A stretch of DNA of 64,000 nucleotides, taken from assembly GCF_024609765.1 (NCBI RefSeq), contig NZ_JANFDG010000019.1, positions 50,496 to 114,495 on the forward strand, in the 5' to 3' direction. The notes beneath the pieces were generated by a model, which had not been told where the DNA came from, searched no databases, and worked only from the letters and a program-made list of their open reading frames with translations. The DNA is from Shinella pollutisoli. Lineage in GTDB: Bacteria; Pseudomonadota; Alphaproteobacteria; Rhizobiales; Rhizobiaceae. The position numbers and the translations under genes are program-made. Within the stretch, counting starts at the first letter, position 1. Every line of letters starts with the position of its first letter. Positions 18,623-30,059 of the stretch are shown in pieces.

Positions 18623-20014
18623 ATGGCTCCCTTCCAGTTCATCGACCGCCCCTCGCCCTTCAATGCGAAGAAGGGGAAGACGCTGCCGATCTTCGCGGTG
18701 ACGCCCGCCCATATCGAGACCGGCACGATCGACCCGATCGCGCTCGACTGGGCGAGGAAGGCGGGCTTCAAGGCGGAGTCCGGCGCGCTCCTGATGATCC
18801 CCACCGGGGACGGCCATCTCGGCGGCGCGCTGTTCGGGCTCGGCAGGAATCCGTCCGACGCGCCCTTCCTCACCGGCAAGCTGGCGCGCACGCTGCCGGC
18901 CGGCGACTGGCACATCGAGACCGCGCCGCTGACGGCCAACCGCCTCGCGCTCGGCTACGGCCTCGGCAGCTACCGCTTCGAGCGCTACAAGGCCGCGTCC
19001 GCCGAGGCGCCGACGCTGCTGATCCCCGCCGACGCGGACGCCGCCGACATCCGCCGCCAGCTCGCCGGCGTCTTCCTCGCCCGCGACCTCATCAACACGC
19101 CGACCAACGACATGGGCCCGGATGCGCTGGAGGAGGCCGTGCGCGCGCTCGGCGAGCACTACAAGGCGAAGGTCTCGGTGATCGCCGGCGACGACCTCCT
19201 GAAGGAGAATTTCCCGCTGATCCACACCGTCGGCCGCGCCTCGGCCGAGGCGCCGCGCCTGATCGAGCTCACCTGGGGCAGGAAGGGCCACAGGCGCGTG
19301 ACGCTCGTCGGCAAGGGCGTGTGCTTCGACACCGGCGGCCTCGACATCAAGCCCGCCGCCTCCATGCTGCTGATGAAGAAGGACATGGGCGGGGCGGCGA
19401 ACGTGCTGGGGCTTGCGCTGATGATCATGGACGCCAAGCTCAAGGTGGAGCTGCGCGTGCTCCTGCCGGTGGTGGAGAACGCGATCTCGGCCAACGCCTT
19501 CCGCCCCGGCGACATCTACCGGAGCCGCAAGGGGCTCACCGTGCAGATCGACAACACCGACGCCGAGGGCCGGCTGATCCTCGCCGACGCGCTCGCCCTT
19601 GCGGACGAGGAGGAGAGCGACCTCCTCGTCGACATGGCGACGCTGACGGGGGCGGCGCGCGTGGCGCTCGGGCCGGACCTGCCGCCCTTCTTCACCGACG
19701 ACGAGGACCTCGCCCACGACCTTTCCGAGGCGAGCCTCACCGTCGACGACCCGATCTGGCGCATGCCGCTGCACATGGGCTACGACAAGGACGTCTCGGC
19801 CCGCATCGCCGACCTCACCAACGCGCCGGCGGGCGGCATGGCGGGGGCGATCACCGCCGCCCTCTTCCTCAAGCGCTTCGTCACCAGGAACCGCCACTGG
19901 GTGCATTTCGACATCTACGGCTGGGCGCAGGCGGAGCGGCCGCATTCGCCGGTCGGCGGCGAGGCGCAGGCGATCCGCGCGCTCTACCATCACCTGCGCA
20001 AGATTGCGGGCTGA
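18623..20014 (+). CDS. Leucyl aminopeptidase family (M17) metallopeptidase
   Basis: This 463-residue cytosolic aminopeptidase is expected to remove N-terminal residues from peptides. The C-terminal catalytic domain shows the di-metal and active-site motifs VGKGVCFDTGGLDIKP near residue 230, KKDMGGAANVLGL near 253, and the family signature NTDAEGRLILADAL near 311. The N-terminal half is divergent, as in other alphaproteobacterial M17 members that differ from PepA. A MarR regulator and an NlpC/P60 hydrolase follow. Confidence 0.92.
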   Translation: MAPFQFIDRPSPFNAKKGKTLPIFAVTPAHIETGTIDPIALDWARKAGFKAESGALLMIPTGDGHLGGALFGLGRNPSDAPFLTGKLARTLPAGDWHIETAPLTANRLALGYGLGSYRFERYKAASAEAPTLLIPADADAADIRRQLAGVFLARDLINTPTNDMGPDALEEAVRALGEHYKAKVSVIAGDDLLKENFPLIHTVGRASAEAPRLIELTWGRKGHRRVTLVGKGVCFDTGGLDIKPAASMLLMKKDMGGAANVLGLALMIMDAKLKVELRVLLPVVENAISANAFRPGDIYRSRKGLTVQIDNTDAEGRLILADALALADEEESDLLVDMATLTGAARVALGPDLPPFFTDDEDLAHDLSEASLTVDDPIWRMPLHMGYDKDVSARIADLTNAPAGGMAGAITAALFLKRFVTRNRHWVHFDIYGWAQAERPHSPVGGEAQAIRALYHHLRKIAG

Positions 20015-20073
20015 GCCGCTTTCCCTGGAGGAACCGATCCGGTAGCGTAACGAAATCGTTCCCGGAGGTCCCG

Positions 20074-20436
20074 TTGCCCATCGACATGACCCCATCGCAG
20101 GCGCTCGGCCTCTGGCACGCGGTGACGCTGGAGCTGGTCCGGCAGGACCGGCGCGACCTGACGCTGCGCCAGCTTTCCATCCTGCTCGAGATCTACCTCG
20201 TGCCGCCGCCGCATACCGTGCGCGGGCTTGCCGCCACGCTCGGCGTCACCAAGCCGGTGATCACCCGCGCGCTCGACACGATGGGCGAGCAGGGGCTCGT
20301 CAGCCGCGTGCGCGACGAGCGCGACCGGCGCAACGTCGTCATCCGGCGCACCGTCGAAGGCGCGCTGTTCCTCGAACGGCTGAGCGACCTCGTCATCGCC
20401 AGCGGCCGCAGCCTCGCACCCTGGAAGACCCCATGA
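20074..20436 (+). CDS. MarR-family winged-helix regulator
   Basis: This 120-residue protein has a MarR-like winged helix-turn-helix: LTLRQLSILLEIYL, VRGLAATLGVTKPVITRALDTM (recognition region) and the wing RVRDERDRRNVVIRRT. The start is taken as TTG at 20074 (LPIDMTPSQALGLWH) because GGAGG lies five bases upstream; the next ATG, 12 bases on, is too far from it. The stop overlaps the NlpC/P60 gene as ATGA, so the two are coupled. Its effector and targets are unknown. Confidence 0.82.
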   Translation: MPIDMTPSQALGLWHAVTLELVRQDRRDLTLRQLSILLEIYLVPPPHTVRGLAATLGVTKPVITRALDTMGEQGLVSRVRDERDRRNVVIRRTVEGALFLERLSDLVIASGRSLAPWKTP

Positions 20437-21287
20437 CCGCCCTTCTTCCCGACCGCCGCCTCAACGCCTACCGGCCCGACCTCGCGGAGGCGCGCCTTGC
20501 CGGCGTCGTTACCGCCGCGCGCTATACGGAGGGGGATCCCGCGCGCCTCGCCGTGCCCGTCGCGCCGCTCCGGCCCCGGCCGGATGCGGCGGCCGGCATC
20601 GACACGGAGCTCCTGTTCGGCGAGACGGTGCGCGTGCTCGACCGCGCGGACGGCTGGGCCTGGGCGAAGGCGGATGCCGACGGCTATGTCGGCTACCTGC
20701 CGGAGACGGCGCTCGGCCCGGCCGCCGCCGCCACCCACGTCGTCACCGCGCCCCGCACCTTCGCCTACGCGGGCGCGGACCTGCGGACGCCCGCCGCCTT
20801 CCCGCTGTCCATGGGCAGCCGGCTCAGCATCGTCGGGAAGAGAGAGACGCGCGGCACGCGCTACCTGACGCTCGACGGCGGCCAGTCCGTCGTCGCCGCC
20901 CATTGCCGGCCGCTCGACGCGCCGGCGGATGCGGACTATGTCGCCGTCGCCGCACGCTTCCTCGAGACGCCCTATCTCTGGGGCGGACGCTCCGGCTTCG
21001 GCATCGACTGCTCCGGCCTCGTGCAGCTTGCCATGGCGATGGCGGGAAGGCCCGCGCCGCGCGATTCCGACATGCAGGCGGACGGGCTCGGCGAGCCGGT
21101 CGGCCGCGAGGACCTGCGGCGCGGCGACCTCGTCTTCTGGAAGGGCCATGTGGCGATCATGGAGGACGAGGCGACGATCCTGCACGCCAACGGCCACACG
21201 ATGAGCGTCGCCCGCGAGGGGCTGGAGGAGGCCATCCGCCGCATCGGCTGGCTCTACCAGCAGCCGACCGGCTATCGCAGGCCATGA
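20433..21287 (+). CDS. NlpC/P60-family cell-wall hydrolase with SH3-like domains
   Basis: This 284-residue protein has two SH3-like segments in the N-terminal half (ELLFGETVRVLDRADGWAWAK near residue 54 and a second near residue 130). A C-terminal NlpC/P60 peptidase domain follows, with the catalytic cysteine in FGIDCSGLVQLAM (about residue 193), the histidine in GHVAIM near residue 240, and a third polar residue in HANGHT. Such enzymes cut D-glutamyl-meso-diaminopimelate links in muropeptides. No signal peptide is seen, so it probably acts in the cytoplasm, as in muropeptide recycling. Confidence 0.88.
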   Translation: MTALLPDRRLNAYRPDLAEARLAGVVTAARYTEGDPARLAVPVAPLRPRPDAAAGIDTELLFGETVRVLDRADGWAWAKADADGYVGYLPETALGPAAAATHVVTAPRTFAYAGADLRTPAAFPLSMGSRLSIVGKRETRGTRYLTLDGGQSVVAAHCRPLDAPADADYVAVAARFLETPYLWGGRSGFGIDCSGLVQLAMAMAGRPAPRDSDMQADGLGEPVGREDLRRGDLVFWKGHVAIMEDEATILHANGHTMSVAREGLEEAIRRIGWLYQQPTGYRRP

Positions 21288-21309
21288 GCAACTCCGGAAA
21301 GGAACAGGC

Positions 21310-22269
21310 TCAGTAGCCGGCCGTCCTGTCCACCAGGAATTCCAGCAGCTCGCCGCGCTCGACGCGGGCGATCTGCCGCTCGACATGGCGCACCAGCGCC
21401 TTCACGTCGGAGGCGGCCGCCGCGTGCGGGGTGATGAAGGCCCTGTCCATGTCCCAGAGCGGGCTTTCGAGCGGCAGCGGCTCCTGCTCGAACACGTCGA
21501 GCGAGACGGCGTGGAGCGTGCCGTCGTTGAGGCTCGCGACGATGTCCGCCTCGACCTGGCTGCCGCCGCGCCCGGCATTGATGAAGACCGGCGCGCCGAA
21601 CGGGCCCTTGCGGGAGAGCCGGGTGAAGAGGCCGGTATTGTAGATGCCGGTGGTCTCCGGCGTCAGCGGCAGCAGGCCGACGAGGAAGTCGGTCTTCGCC
21701 AGGAAGGCGTCGAGCCCGTCCGCGTCGAAGGTCTCGACACCCTCGACCTCCTTGCGGCTGCGCGACCAGCCGACCACCCGGAAGCCGAGCGTCTTCAGCT
21801 TGGCCGCGGCGTCCTGGCCGAGCACGCCGAGGCCCATGATGCCGACGGTGATCTCCTTCGCCTCGGGCTGCGCCAGCTCGCGCCAGACGCGCTTTTCCCG
21901 CTGCGCCGCATAGGCCCGGTGCTGGCGCAGGTGCAGGAGGCACTGCAGCGCCACCCACTCGCTCATGCGCGTCGTCAGCGTCCCGTCGACGAAGCGCACC
22001 AGCGGCACGTCCGGCAGGCCCGGCAGCTTCAGCACGTGGTCGACGCCGGCCCCGCCGGAGAACACGACCTTGAGATCGGGCGCGCGCGCGAAGAGGTCGG
22101 CGCCCGGCTTCCAGACCACGGCATAGTCGATGCCGGAAAGGTCGCGGCCGCGGTTCGCGGGATGCAGGAGGTTGATCACCTCGCGGTCGGCGAAGGCGCC
22201 CTTCAGCGCCGCCGCCACCTCCTCGGGGTCGAACTTGAGATCGATGATGACCGGGCTTTTCGTCGGCAC
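21310..22269 (-). CDS. ghrA: Glyoxylate/hydroxypyruvate reductase (D-2-hydroxyacid dehydrogenase)
   Basis: The 319-residue protein resembles GhrA, which reduces glyoxylate to glycolate and hydroxypyruvate to D-glycerate with NADPH. The Rossmann motif GIMGLGVLGQDAA is near residue 142, the GWSRSRK segment after strand B suits NADP binding, NAGRGGSQVEADI is near 226, and the catalytic-histidine region is WDMDRAFITPHAA near 280. It lies 12 bases downstream of the yej genes on the same strand and may be co-transcribed. Its substrates link it loosely to the gcl cluster at 35.9-39.4 kb. Confidence 0.88.
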   Translation of the reverse strand: MPTKSPVIIDLKFDPEEVAAALKGAFADREVINLLHPANRGRDLSGIDYAVVWKPGADLFARAPDLKVVFSGGAGVDHVLKLPGLPDVPLVRFVDGTLTTRMSEWVALQCLLHLRQHRAYAAQREKRVWRELAQPEAKEITVGIMGLGVLGQDAAAKLKTLGFRVVGWSRSRKEVEGVETFDADGLDAFLAKTDFLVGLLPLTPETTGIYNTGLFTRLSRKGPFGAPVFINAGRGGSQVEADIVASLNDGTLHAVSLDVFEQEPLPLESPLWDMDRAFITPHAAAASDVKALVRHVERQIARVERGELLEFLVDRTAGY

Positions 22270-22281
22270 GTCGTTATCCTG

Positions 22282-23918
<1,637 letters not shown>

Positions 23919-23922
<4 letters not shown>

Positions 23923-25058
23923 CGGAAGGTCTTCCTCGGGTCGAAGGCGTCGCGGGTGGCCTCGCCGACGAAGATCAGCAGCGAGAGCATCAGCGACATG
24001 ATGACGAAGGCGGTGAGCCCGAGCCAGGGGGCCTGCAGGTTCTCCTTGCCCTGGGCGATGAGCTCCCCGAGCGAGGGCGAGCCCGGCGGCATGCCGAAGC
24101 CGAGGAAGTCGAGCGAGGTGAGCGTGGTGATCGAGCCCGACAGGATGAAGGGCAGGAAGGTCAGCGTCGCCACCATCGCGTTCGGCAAGAGGTGGCGGTA
24201 CATGATCGTCGCGTTGCCGACGCCGAGCGCGCGCGCGGCATTCACGTATTCGAAGTTGCGGGCGCGCAGGAACTCGGCGCGCACCACGCCGACGAAGCCG
24301 ACCCAGGAGAAGAGCAGCATGATGCCGAGCAGGATCCAGAAGCCGGGCGGCAGGATCGCGGCGATGATGAGCAGGATGTAGAGCACCGGCATCGACGACC
24401 AGATCTCGATGAAGCGCTGCATCAGGAGATCCGTCCAGCCGCCGAAATAGCCCTGCACGGCGCCCGCCGTCACGCCGACGATGGCGGACGCGATGGTGAG
24501 CGCCAGCCCGAACAGCACGGAGATGCGGAAGCCGTAGATGACGCGGGCGAGCACGTCGCGCGCCTGGTCGTCGGTGCCGAGCCAGTTGAGGTTGCCGATG
24601 TGGCAGGCGGGATCGGCCGCCCCGCCCGGATAGCCGGCGCAGCGCTCCTCCTTCGTCATCAGCCAGAAGGGCGGCGTCGGCGCGGAATGGGGCACGTTGG
24701 AATTGGTCGTCTGGTAGGAATAGCGGATCGGCGGCCAGATCATCCAGCCGTTTGCTTCGATCTCCTGCCGGATGAAATCGGAGCGGTAGTCGGTTTCGGC
24801 GAGGAAGCCGCCGAACTTCTCCTCCGGATAGTTCACGACGACGGGAAACAGGAGCTCGCCCTTGTAGGAGGCGAGAACCGGCTTGTCGTTGGCGATGAAC
24901 TCGGCGCCGAGGCTGAGGCCGAAGAGCACGAGGAAGATCCACAGCGACCAGAAGCCGCGCCGGTTGGCGCAGAAATTCTCCCAGCGCCGCCGGTTGGTCG
25001 GCGACAGCAGGCCCTTGCGGGGCGGCGCGACGGGTTCGAGGCCGGCGACGGCGCTCAT
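23919..25058 (-). CDS. yejE: Peptide/muropeptide ABC importer, permease subunit
   Basis: This 379-residue inner-membrane permease has an N-terminal helix followed by a large periplasmic insert (about residues 50-165) with the WPPIRYSYQTTN and NWLGTDDQARDV regions typical of YejE. The BPD_transp_1 core holds about five helices and the EAA-like loop EYVNAARALGVGNATI. The ATG at 25058 overlaps the yejB stop by one base (TGATG), so translation is coupled. Confidence 0.93.
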
Positions 25059-26137
25059 CAGACGTCCCTCCGCTCGAAGTCGATGCGCGGGTCGACCCAG
25101 GTATAGACGAGGTCGGAGATCAGGCTGACGACGAGGCCCATCAGCGAGAAGATGTAGAGCGTGGCGAAGACCACCGGATAGTCGCGCCGGACGATGGCGT
25201 CGTAGCCGAGCCTCCCGAGCCCGTCGAGCGAGAAGATGTACTCGATCAGAAGCGAACCGGTGAAGAAAGCGGAGATGAAGGCGCCGGGAAAGCCGGCGAT
25301 GATGATCAGCATCGCGTTGCGGAAGACGTGGCCGTAGAGCACCTGCCGCTCCGTCAGCCCCTTGGCGCGCGCCGTCGTCACATATTGCTTCTTGATCTCG
25401 TCGATGAAGGAATTCTTGGTGAGCAGCGTCGTCGTGGCGAAGGCCGACAGCAGGAGCGTGATCAGCGGCAGCGTCATGTGCCACATGTAGTCGAGCGGCT
25501 TCTGCCACCAGGAGAGGGCGGAGAAATTGTCCGAGACGATGCCGCGCAGCGGGAACCAGTCGAGGAAGGAGCCGCCGGCGAAGAGCACGATCAGCAGGAT
25601 GCCGAACAGGAAGCTCGGCACCGCATAGCCGACGATGATGACGCCGGAGGTCCACACGTCGAAGGCCGATCCGTCCTTCACCGCCTTGCGGATGCCGAGC
25701 GGGATCGAGATCGCGTAGGAAAAGACGAGGATCCACACGCCGAGCGAGATCGACACCGGCATCTTCTGGACGATCAGGTCGACGACGGAGATGTTGCGGA
25801 AGAAGCTCTCGCCGAAATCGAAGCGCAGATAGTCCCACATCATCGTCACGAAGCGCTCGAGCGGCGGCTTGTCGAAGCCGAACTGCTTCTCCAGCTTGGC
25901 GATGAATTCCGGGTCGAGGCCGCGCGCGCCGCGATAGGTGCCGCCGTCCTCCATGCCGGTCGAGAGCAGGTCGCCGCCGCCGGAGAGCCGGTCGCCCGCG
26001 CCCTGGTTGGTGAGGTCGGAGATCACCTGCTCGACCGGTCCGCCCGGCGCGAACTGCACGATGGCGAAGGAGATCGCCATGATGCCGAGGATGGTCGGGA
26101 TCATCAGCAGGATGCGGCGCAGGATATAGGCGCCCAT
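25058..26137 (-). CDS. yejB: Peptide/muropeptide ABC importer, permease subunit
   Basis: This 359-residue permease begins [18 protein letters not shown], the conserved DppB/YejB-type first helix. It continues with the periplasmic loop [22 protein letters not shown] and the EAA motif [24 protein letters not shown]. The frame is open further upstream, but the ATG at 26137 with GGAGA before it gives the family start. It lies 121 bases downstream of yejA. Confidence 0.93.
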   Translation of the reverse strand: MGAYILRRILLMIPTILGIMAISFAIVQFAPGGPVEQVISDLTNQGAGDRLSGGGDLLSTGMEDGGTYRGARGLDPEFIAKLEKQFGFDKPPLERFVTMMWDYLRFDFGESFFRNISVVDLIVQKMPVSISLGVWILVFSYAISIPLGIRKAVKDGSAFDVWTSGVIIVGYAVPSFLFGILLIVLFAGGSFLDWFPLRGIVSDNFSALSWWQKPLDYMWHMTLPLITLLLSAFATTTLLTKNSFIDEIKKQYVTTARAKGLTERQVLYGHVFRNAMLIIIAGFPGAFISAFFTGSLLIEYIFSLDGLGRLGYDAIVRRDYPVVFATLYIFSLMGLVVSLISDLVYTWVDPRIDFERRDV

Positions 26138-26258
26138 CAGGGTCTCCTCGCCGGCGCCGTCCGCCGCTTCGGTCTCCAGCCGTTCAAGCCCGATCCTTCC
26201 GCCGTGATTCGTTCCCGCCCATATGGAGCCGAGGACGCGGCGGTGCGCAAGCCCCCGC

Positions 26259-28103
26259 TCATTTTCCGGCGGTCGTCGACCACCAGACGTCCGGGAAGCC
26301 GGTGCCGTAGTAGGGCAGCTCCTTCGGATGGGCGATGCGGTTCCAGTAGGCAAGCCGCGCGGCGCGGGCGTAGAACAGCGGCACGACATAGTGGTTGGCG
26401 AGCAGCACCCGGTCGAGCGCCTTGGTCGCCGCCACGAGGTCTTCGCGGTCCCTGGCGAAGATCACCTTGCGGATCAGCGCGTCGACGGCCGGATCGGAAA
26501 TGCCGGCATAGTTCTTCGAGCCCTCGCGGGCGACCGATTCGGAGCCCCAGTAGTCGCCCTGCTCGTTGCCGGGGTTGAGGCTCTGCGCCCAGACGACCCA
26601 GGTCATGTCGTAGTCGAAGCTGCGGGTGCGGTTGGTATATTGCGAGGCGTCGACGGTGCGCACGCTCGCCTCGATGCCGATCTTGCGCAGGTTCTGCGCG
26701 TAGGGCACGGCCCACCGCTCCAGCGTGGCGCTGGAGAGCAGGATCTCGAAACGGAACGGCTCGCCCGTCTTGGCGTTGACGAGGCGGTTGCCCTTGAGCT
26801 CCCAGCCCGCCGCCTTCATCAGCTCCAGCGCCTTGCGCAGGTTGTCGCGCGCCTTCTGCGGATTGCCGGCGACCGGATTGGTATAGGGCGTGGTGAAGAC
26901 CGCCTCCGGCACCTTGTCCTTCACCTCGTTCAGGATCTCCAGCTCGCGGCCCTCCGGCAGGCCGGAGGAGGCGAGCTCCGTGCCCCAGAAGAAGCTGTCG
27001 ACGCGGGTGTGCGCGTCGAAGGCGACGGTGCGGTTGCCCTCCTCGAAGTCGAAGGCGTAGTTCAGCGCCTCGCGCACGCGCTGGTCCTTGAACTTCTCCC
27101 GGCGCATGTTCGGCACCAGCGCCTGCATGACGCCGGTGGCGCGGAAGGGGTTCTCCACCTCCTCGCGGATCACGCGGCCGTCCTTGACGGCGGGAAAGTC
27201 GTAGCCGGTCGCCCAGCGCGCCGCGACGTTCTCGTACCAGTAGTCGACGTTGCCGGCGCGGAAGGCCTCGAACTCGACGTTCCTGTCGCCGAAATAGGTA
27301 TAGGTGATCGCGCCGAAATTGTTCTGGCCGACGTTTACGTTGAGGTCCCTGCCCCAGTAGTCGTCGCGCAGCTCGTAGCGGATGGTCGCGCCCGCCTGGA
27401 AGCCGGCGATGCGGTAGGGGCCGGAGCCCATCACCGGCTCCAGCGTCGTGCGGGAGATGTCGCGCCTGTTGCCCTTGGCGTCCGTCCCCTCCCACCAGTG
27501 CTTCGGCAGCACGGCGAACTGGCCGAGGATCTGCGGCAGCTCGCGGTTGTTTGTCTCGTCGAAGCGGAAGGTGACGTCGCGCTCGCCGGTCTTCTCCGCC
27601 GAGATAACGTGCTTGTAGTAGTTGGTGAAGAGCGGATTGTGCTCCTTGGCCATGTCGAAGCTGAAGATGACGTCCTCCGGCGTCACCGGCTCGCCGTCCG
27701 CCCATTTCGCCTCGGCGCGCAGCCGGAAGGTCGCCTCGGAAATGTCGTCCGGGTAGGAGACGCCTTCGGCGAGCAGGCCGTAGGAGGCGGTGATCTCGTC
27801 GTCGGCCGATTTCATCAGCGTGTCGAAGACGTGGCTGAGCCCGTCGGCCGTCTCGCCCTTGGCGAGCACCGGGTTGAACGTGTCGAAGGTGCCGGTGGAG
27901 GAGAGCTTCAGCTCGCCGCCCTTGGGCGCTTGCGGGTCGACATAGTCGAAATGGTCGAAGCCGTCCGGATGCTTGAGGTCGCCGACGGTGGCGACGCCGA
28001 TGCGCCATTTCGGCGCCTCCTGGGCATGGGCGATCCCCGCCGGCAGCAGGGCGAAGGCCGCAGCCGCCATGCCGCACAAGAGTTTCCGAAGCGCTTCCTT
28101 CAT
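26259..28103 (-). CDS. yejA: Extracellular solute-binding protein of the Yej importer
   Basis: This 614-residue periplasmic binding protein of the SBP_bac_5 family has a signal peptide ([14 protein letters not shown] to HAQEA, cleavage after about residue 27). The mature part contains [19 protein letters not shown] and [19 protein letters not shown], typical of YejA. In Agrobacterium the equivalent (YepA) delivers muropeptides to YejBEF. The ATG at 28103 has GAAGGGA upstream; the open frame beyond it is non-coding. It is the first gene of yejA-B-E-F and is divergent from mepA. Confidence 0.92.
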   Translation of the reverse strand: MKEALRKLLCGMAAAAFALLPAGIAHAQEAPKWRIGVATVGDLKHPDGFDHFDYVDPQAPKGGELKLSSTGTFDTFNPVLAKGETADGLSHVFDTLMKSADDEITASYGLLAEGVSYPDDISEATFRLRAEAKWADGEPVTPEDVIFSFDMAKEHNPLFTNYYKHVISAEKTGERDVTFRFDETNNRELPQILGQFAVLPKHWWEGTDAKGNRRDISRTTLEPVMGSGPYRIAGFQAGATIRYELRDDYWGRDLNVNVGQNNFGAITYTYFGDRNVEFEAFRAGNVDYWYENVAARWATGYDFPAVKDGRVIREEVENPFRATGVMQALVPNMRREKFKDQRVREALNYAFDFEEGNRTVAFDAHTRVDSFFWGTELASSGLPEGRELEILNEVKDKVPEAVFTTPYTNPVAGNPQKARDNLRKALELMKAAGWELKGNRLVNAKTGEPFRFEILLSSATLERWAVPYAQNLRKIGIEASVRTVDASQYTNRTRSFDYDMTWVVWAQSLNPGNEQGDYWGSESVAREGSKNYAGISDPAVDALIRKVIFARDREDLVAATKALDRVLLANHYVVPLFYARAARLAYWNRIAHPKELPYYGTGFPDVWWSTTAGK

Positions 28104-28289
28104 GCCGGGTCCCTTCGCTGTCCTTCGCCGATCCTGCCGGCAAGAATAGGCGAAACGGCGGCAAAGGACAGGCCTGCCATCAAAGCGGCTTGTTTTTGCG
28201 GCTCCTTTTCGCCGGTGCGATTCACCTCCGCGAAAGGATCGCCGTCTAGCCTTTCGCAACGATTTCGATTTTCAGACCGGAGGCCGCCG

Positions 28290-29348
28290 TTGCGCCCCAA
28301 GCTTTCCCGCCTCACCCTCTGCCTTGCCGCCGCAGCCCTTGCGCTTGCCGCGCTGACCGACCCGTCCGCCGCCGACGAGCGCCCCGCCAAGGAGCTCTTC
28401 GCCGCCAAGCGCCTGCCCGCGCGCATGGACACCCGGCCCTACGGCTCCTATGCGAAGGGCTGCATCGCCGGGGCCGTCGCGATCCCGACGGACGGGCCCG
28501 CCTGGCAGGCGATGCGGCTGTCGCGCAACCGGCGCTGGGGCCACCCGCAGATGATCGCGCTCCTCGAACGCTTCTCCGAGGATGCCCGCGCGCTCGGCTG
28601 GCCGGGACTGCTGCTCGGCGACATCTCGCAGCCGCGCGGCGGGCCGATGCTTTCCGGCCACGCCTCGCACCAGGTCGGGCTCGACGCCGACATCTGGTTC
28701 ACGCCGATGCCCGACCGGCGGCTGTCGGCCGAGGAGCGCGAGAGGCTGCCCTTCACCTCCATGCTCGACAAGAGCAGGTTCCTCACCGTCGATTCGAAGC
28801 GCTGGACGCCGACACATGCCCGCCTCGTCATGAAGGCGGCGAGCTATCCGGAGGTCGAGCGCGTCTTCGTCAACCCGGCGATCAAGAAGAAGCTCTGCGA
28901 CACCTGGGCGGGCGACCGCGGGCTGCTCGGCAAGGTCCGGCCGATCTACGGCCACGACGAGCATTTCCACATCCGCATCAAGTGCCCGCCGGGCGCCGCC
29001 GGCTGCAAGCCGCAGGCCGCCGTGCCGGCCGGCGACGGCTGCGACAAGTCGCTCGCCTGGTGGTTCACCAGCGAGCCCTGGGCGAAGCCCAAGCCGAAGA
29101 AGGACGCCAAGCCCGTCAAGCCGCACCACGTCATGCTCTCCGACCTGCCGAAGGCCTGCACCGTCGTGCTCGCCGGCCCGTCGCCCGCCTCCGAGCAGGC
29201 CGTGACCTGGCGCGGCGGCGCGGGTGCGGCGCTCGCCTTCAGCGACGCGGGCAATGCCGGCGGCCAGTCCATCGAGGCGGTCATCGCCGCCGACGCCTCG
29301 GCGCTGCCGGCGATCGTGCCGATCCCGATCCCGCGGCCGTTCCAGTAG
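28290..29348 (+). CDS. mepA: Penicillin-insensitive murein endopeptidase
   Basis: This M74/LAS-family zinc endopeptidase cuts peptide cross-links in peptidoglycan. The 352-residue protein starts at a TTG with GGAGG six bases upstream and has a signal peptide (RLTLCLAAAALALAALT). The zinc site is visible as MLSGHASHQVGLDADIWF near residue 125 and GHDEHFHIRIKCP near 222. Conserved cysteines lie in KGCIAG, KLCDTW, IKCPPG and DGCDKS. It is divergent from the yej importer, which would suit release and recovery of muropeptides. Confidence 0.92.
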   Translation: MRPKLSRLTLCLAAAALALAALTDPSAADERPAKELFAAKRLPARMDTRPYGSYAKGCIAGAVAIPTDGPAWQAMRLSRNRRWGHPQMIALLERFSEDARALGWPGLLLGDISQPRGGPMLSGHASHQVGLDADIWFTPMPDRRLSAEERERLPFTSMLDKSRFLTVDSKRWTPTHARLVMKAASYPEVERVFVNPAIKKKLCDTWAGDRGLLGKVRPIYGHDEHFHIRIKCPPGAAGCKPQAAVPAGDGCDKSLAWWFTSEPWAKPKPKKDAKPVKPHHVMLSDLPKACTVVLAGPSPASEQAVTWRGGAGAALAFSDAGNAGGQSIEAVIAADASALPAIVPIPIPRPFQ

Positions 29349-29446
29349 GCGGCAGGTCCCCGAGGCAAGCCTGGCACCTACGCAGGCAGGAAGAGGGGAC
29401 CCGCCCTGCGAAACGGTAGTGGTTCGGGAAACGGCGCGGCAAATTT

Positions 29447-29499
29447 CCTTCTCCCCGCTTGCGGGGAGAAGGTGGCCGGCAGGCCGGATGAGAGGCAGC
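29447..29499. repeat. RIME-like palindromic intergenic repeat
   Basis: CCTTCTCCCCGC (29447-29458) is followed after TT by its exact complement GCGGGGAGAAGG (29461-29472), and then by the side stem GGCCGGCAGGCCGG and a GATGAG tail. The same arrangement recurs at 39551-39667 and 44387-44512. It matches the Rhizobium-specific intergenic mosaic element type. It lies between mepA and mgsA and may also act as an mRNA hairpin. Confidence 0.8.
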
Positions 29500-29601
29500 G
29501 GGGCCTCGCGCCGCCCGGCCGCGGGCCTTACCAACGCCCCGCCTTTTCTGTATAGCTCCTTCAAATCGATTTAAATCCGCCATCCATCAGCGGGAGCCCC
29601 C

Positions 29602-29994
29602 ATGTCGCGCCGGAAATGCATCGCGCTCATCGCGCATGACGAGAAGAAGGACGACATGGCGGCCTTCGCGAAGCGCAACGAGGCGCTCCTGTCCGGCGCC
29701 CGCATCGTCGCCACCGGCACGACCGGCGGCCGGGTGCTGGAGGCCTGTCCCGGCCTCGACGTGACGCGGCTGAAGAGCGGCCCGCTCGGCGGCGACCAGC
29801 AGATCGGCGCGCTGATCGCCACCGGCGAGGTGGACGTCCTCATCTTCTTCGTCGATCCGCTCACCCCGATGCCGCACGACGTCGACGTGAAGGCGCTGAT
29901 GCGGCTCGCGATCGTCTACGACATCCCGATGGCGCTCAACCGGGCGACGGCCGAGCACCTCATCGCCCTCGCCGCCGCCCTTGTCTCCGATTGA
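29602..29994 (+). CDS. mgsA: Methylglyoxal synthase
   Basis: The 130-residue enzyme converts dihydroxyacetone phosphate to methylglyoxal and phosphate, a bypass of lower glycolysis. All family motifs are present: [13 protein letters not shown] near residue 8, ATGTTGGRV near 40, [14 protein letters not shown] near 61, and the catalytic-aspartate region [18 protein letters not shown] near 82. The glucokinase gene follows 65 bases later. Confidence 0.96.
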   Translation: MSRRKCIALIAHDEKKDDMAAFAKRNEALLSGARIVATGTTGGRVLEACPGLDVTRLKSGPLGGDQQIGALIATGEVDVLIFFVDPLTPMPHDVDVKALMRLAIVYDIPMALNRATAEHLIALAAALVSD

Positions 29995-30059
29995 CGGCGG
30001 CGGCCGGCGGCGATAGGCGGAAAGCGGGACAGAGGCAGCGACAGGAGACGGAAGAGCCC

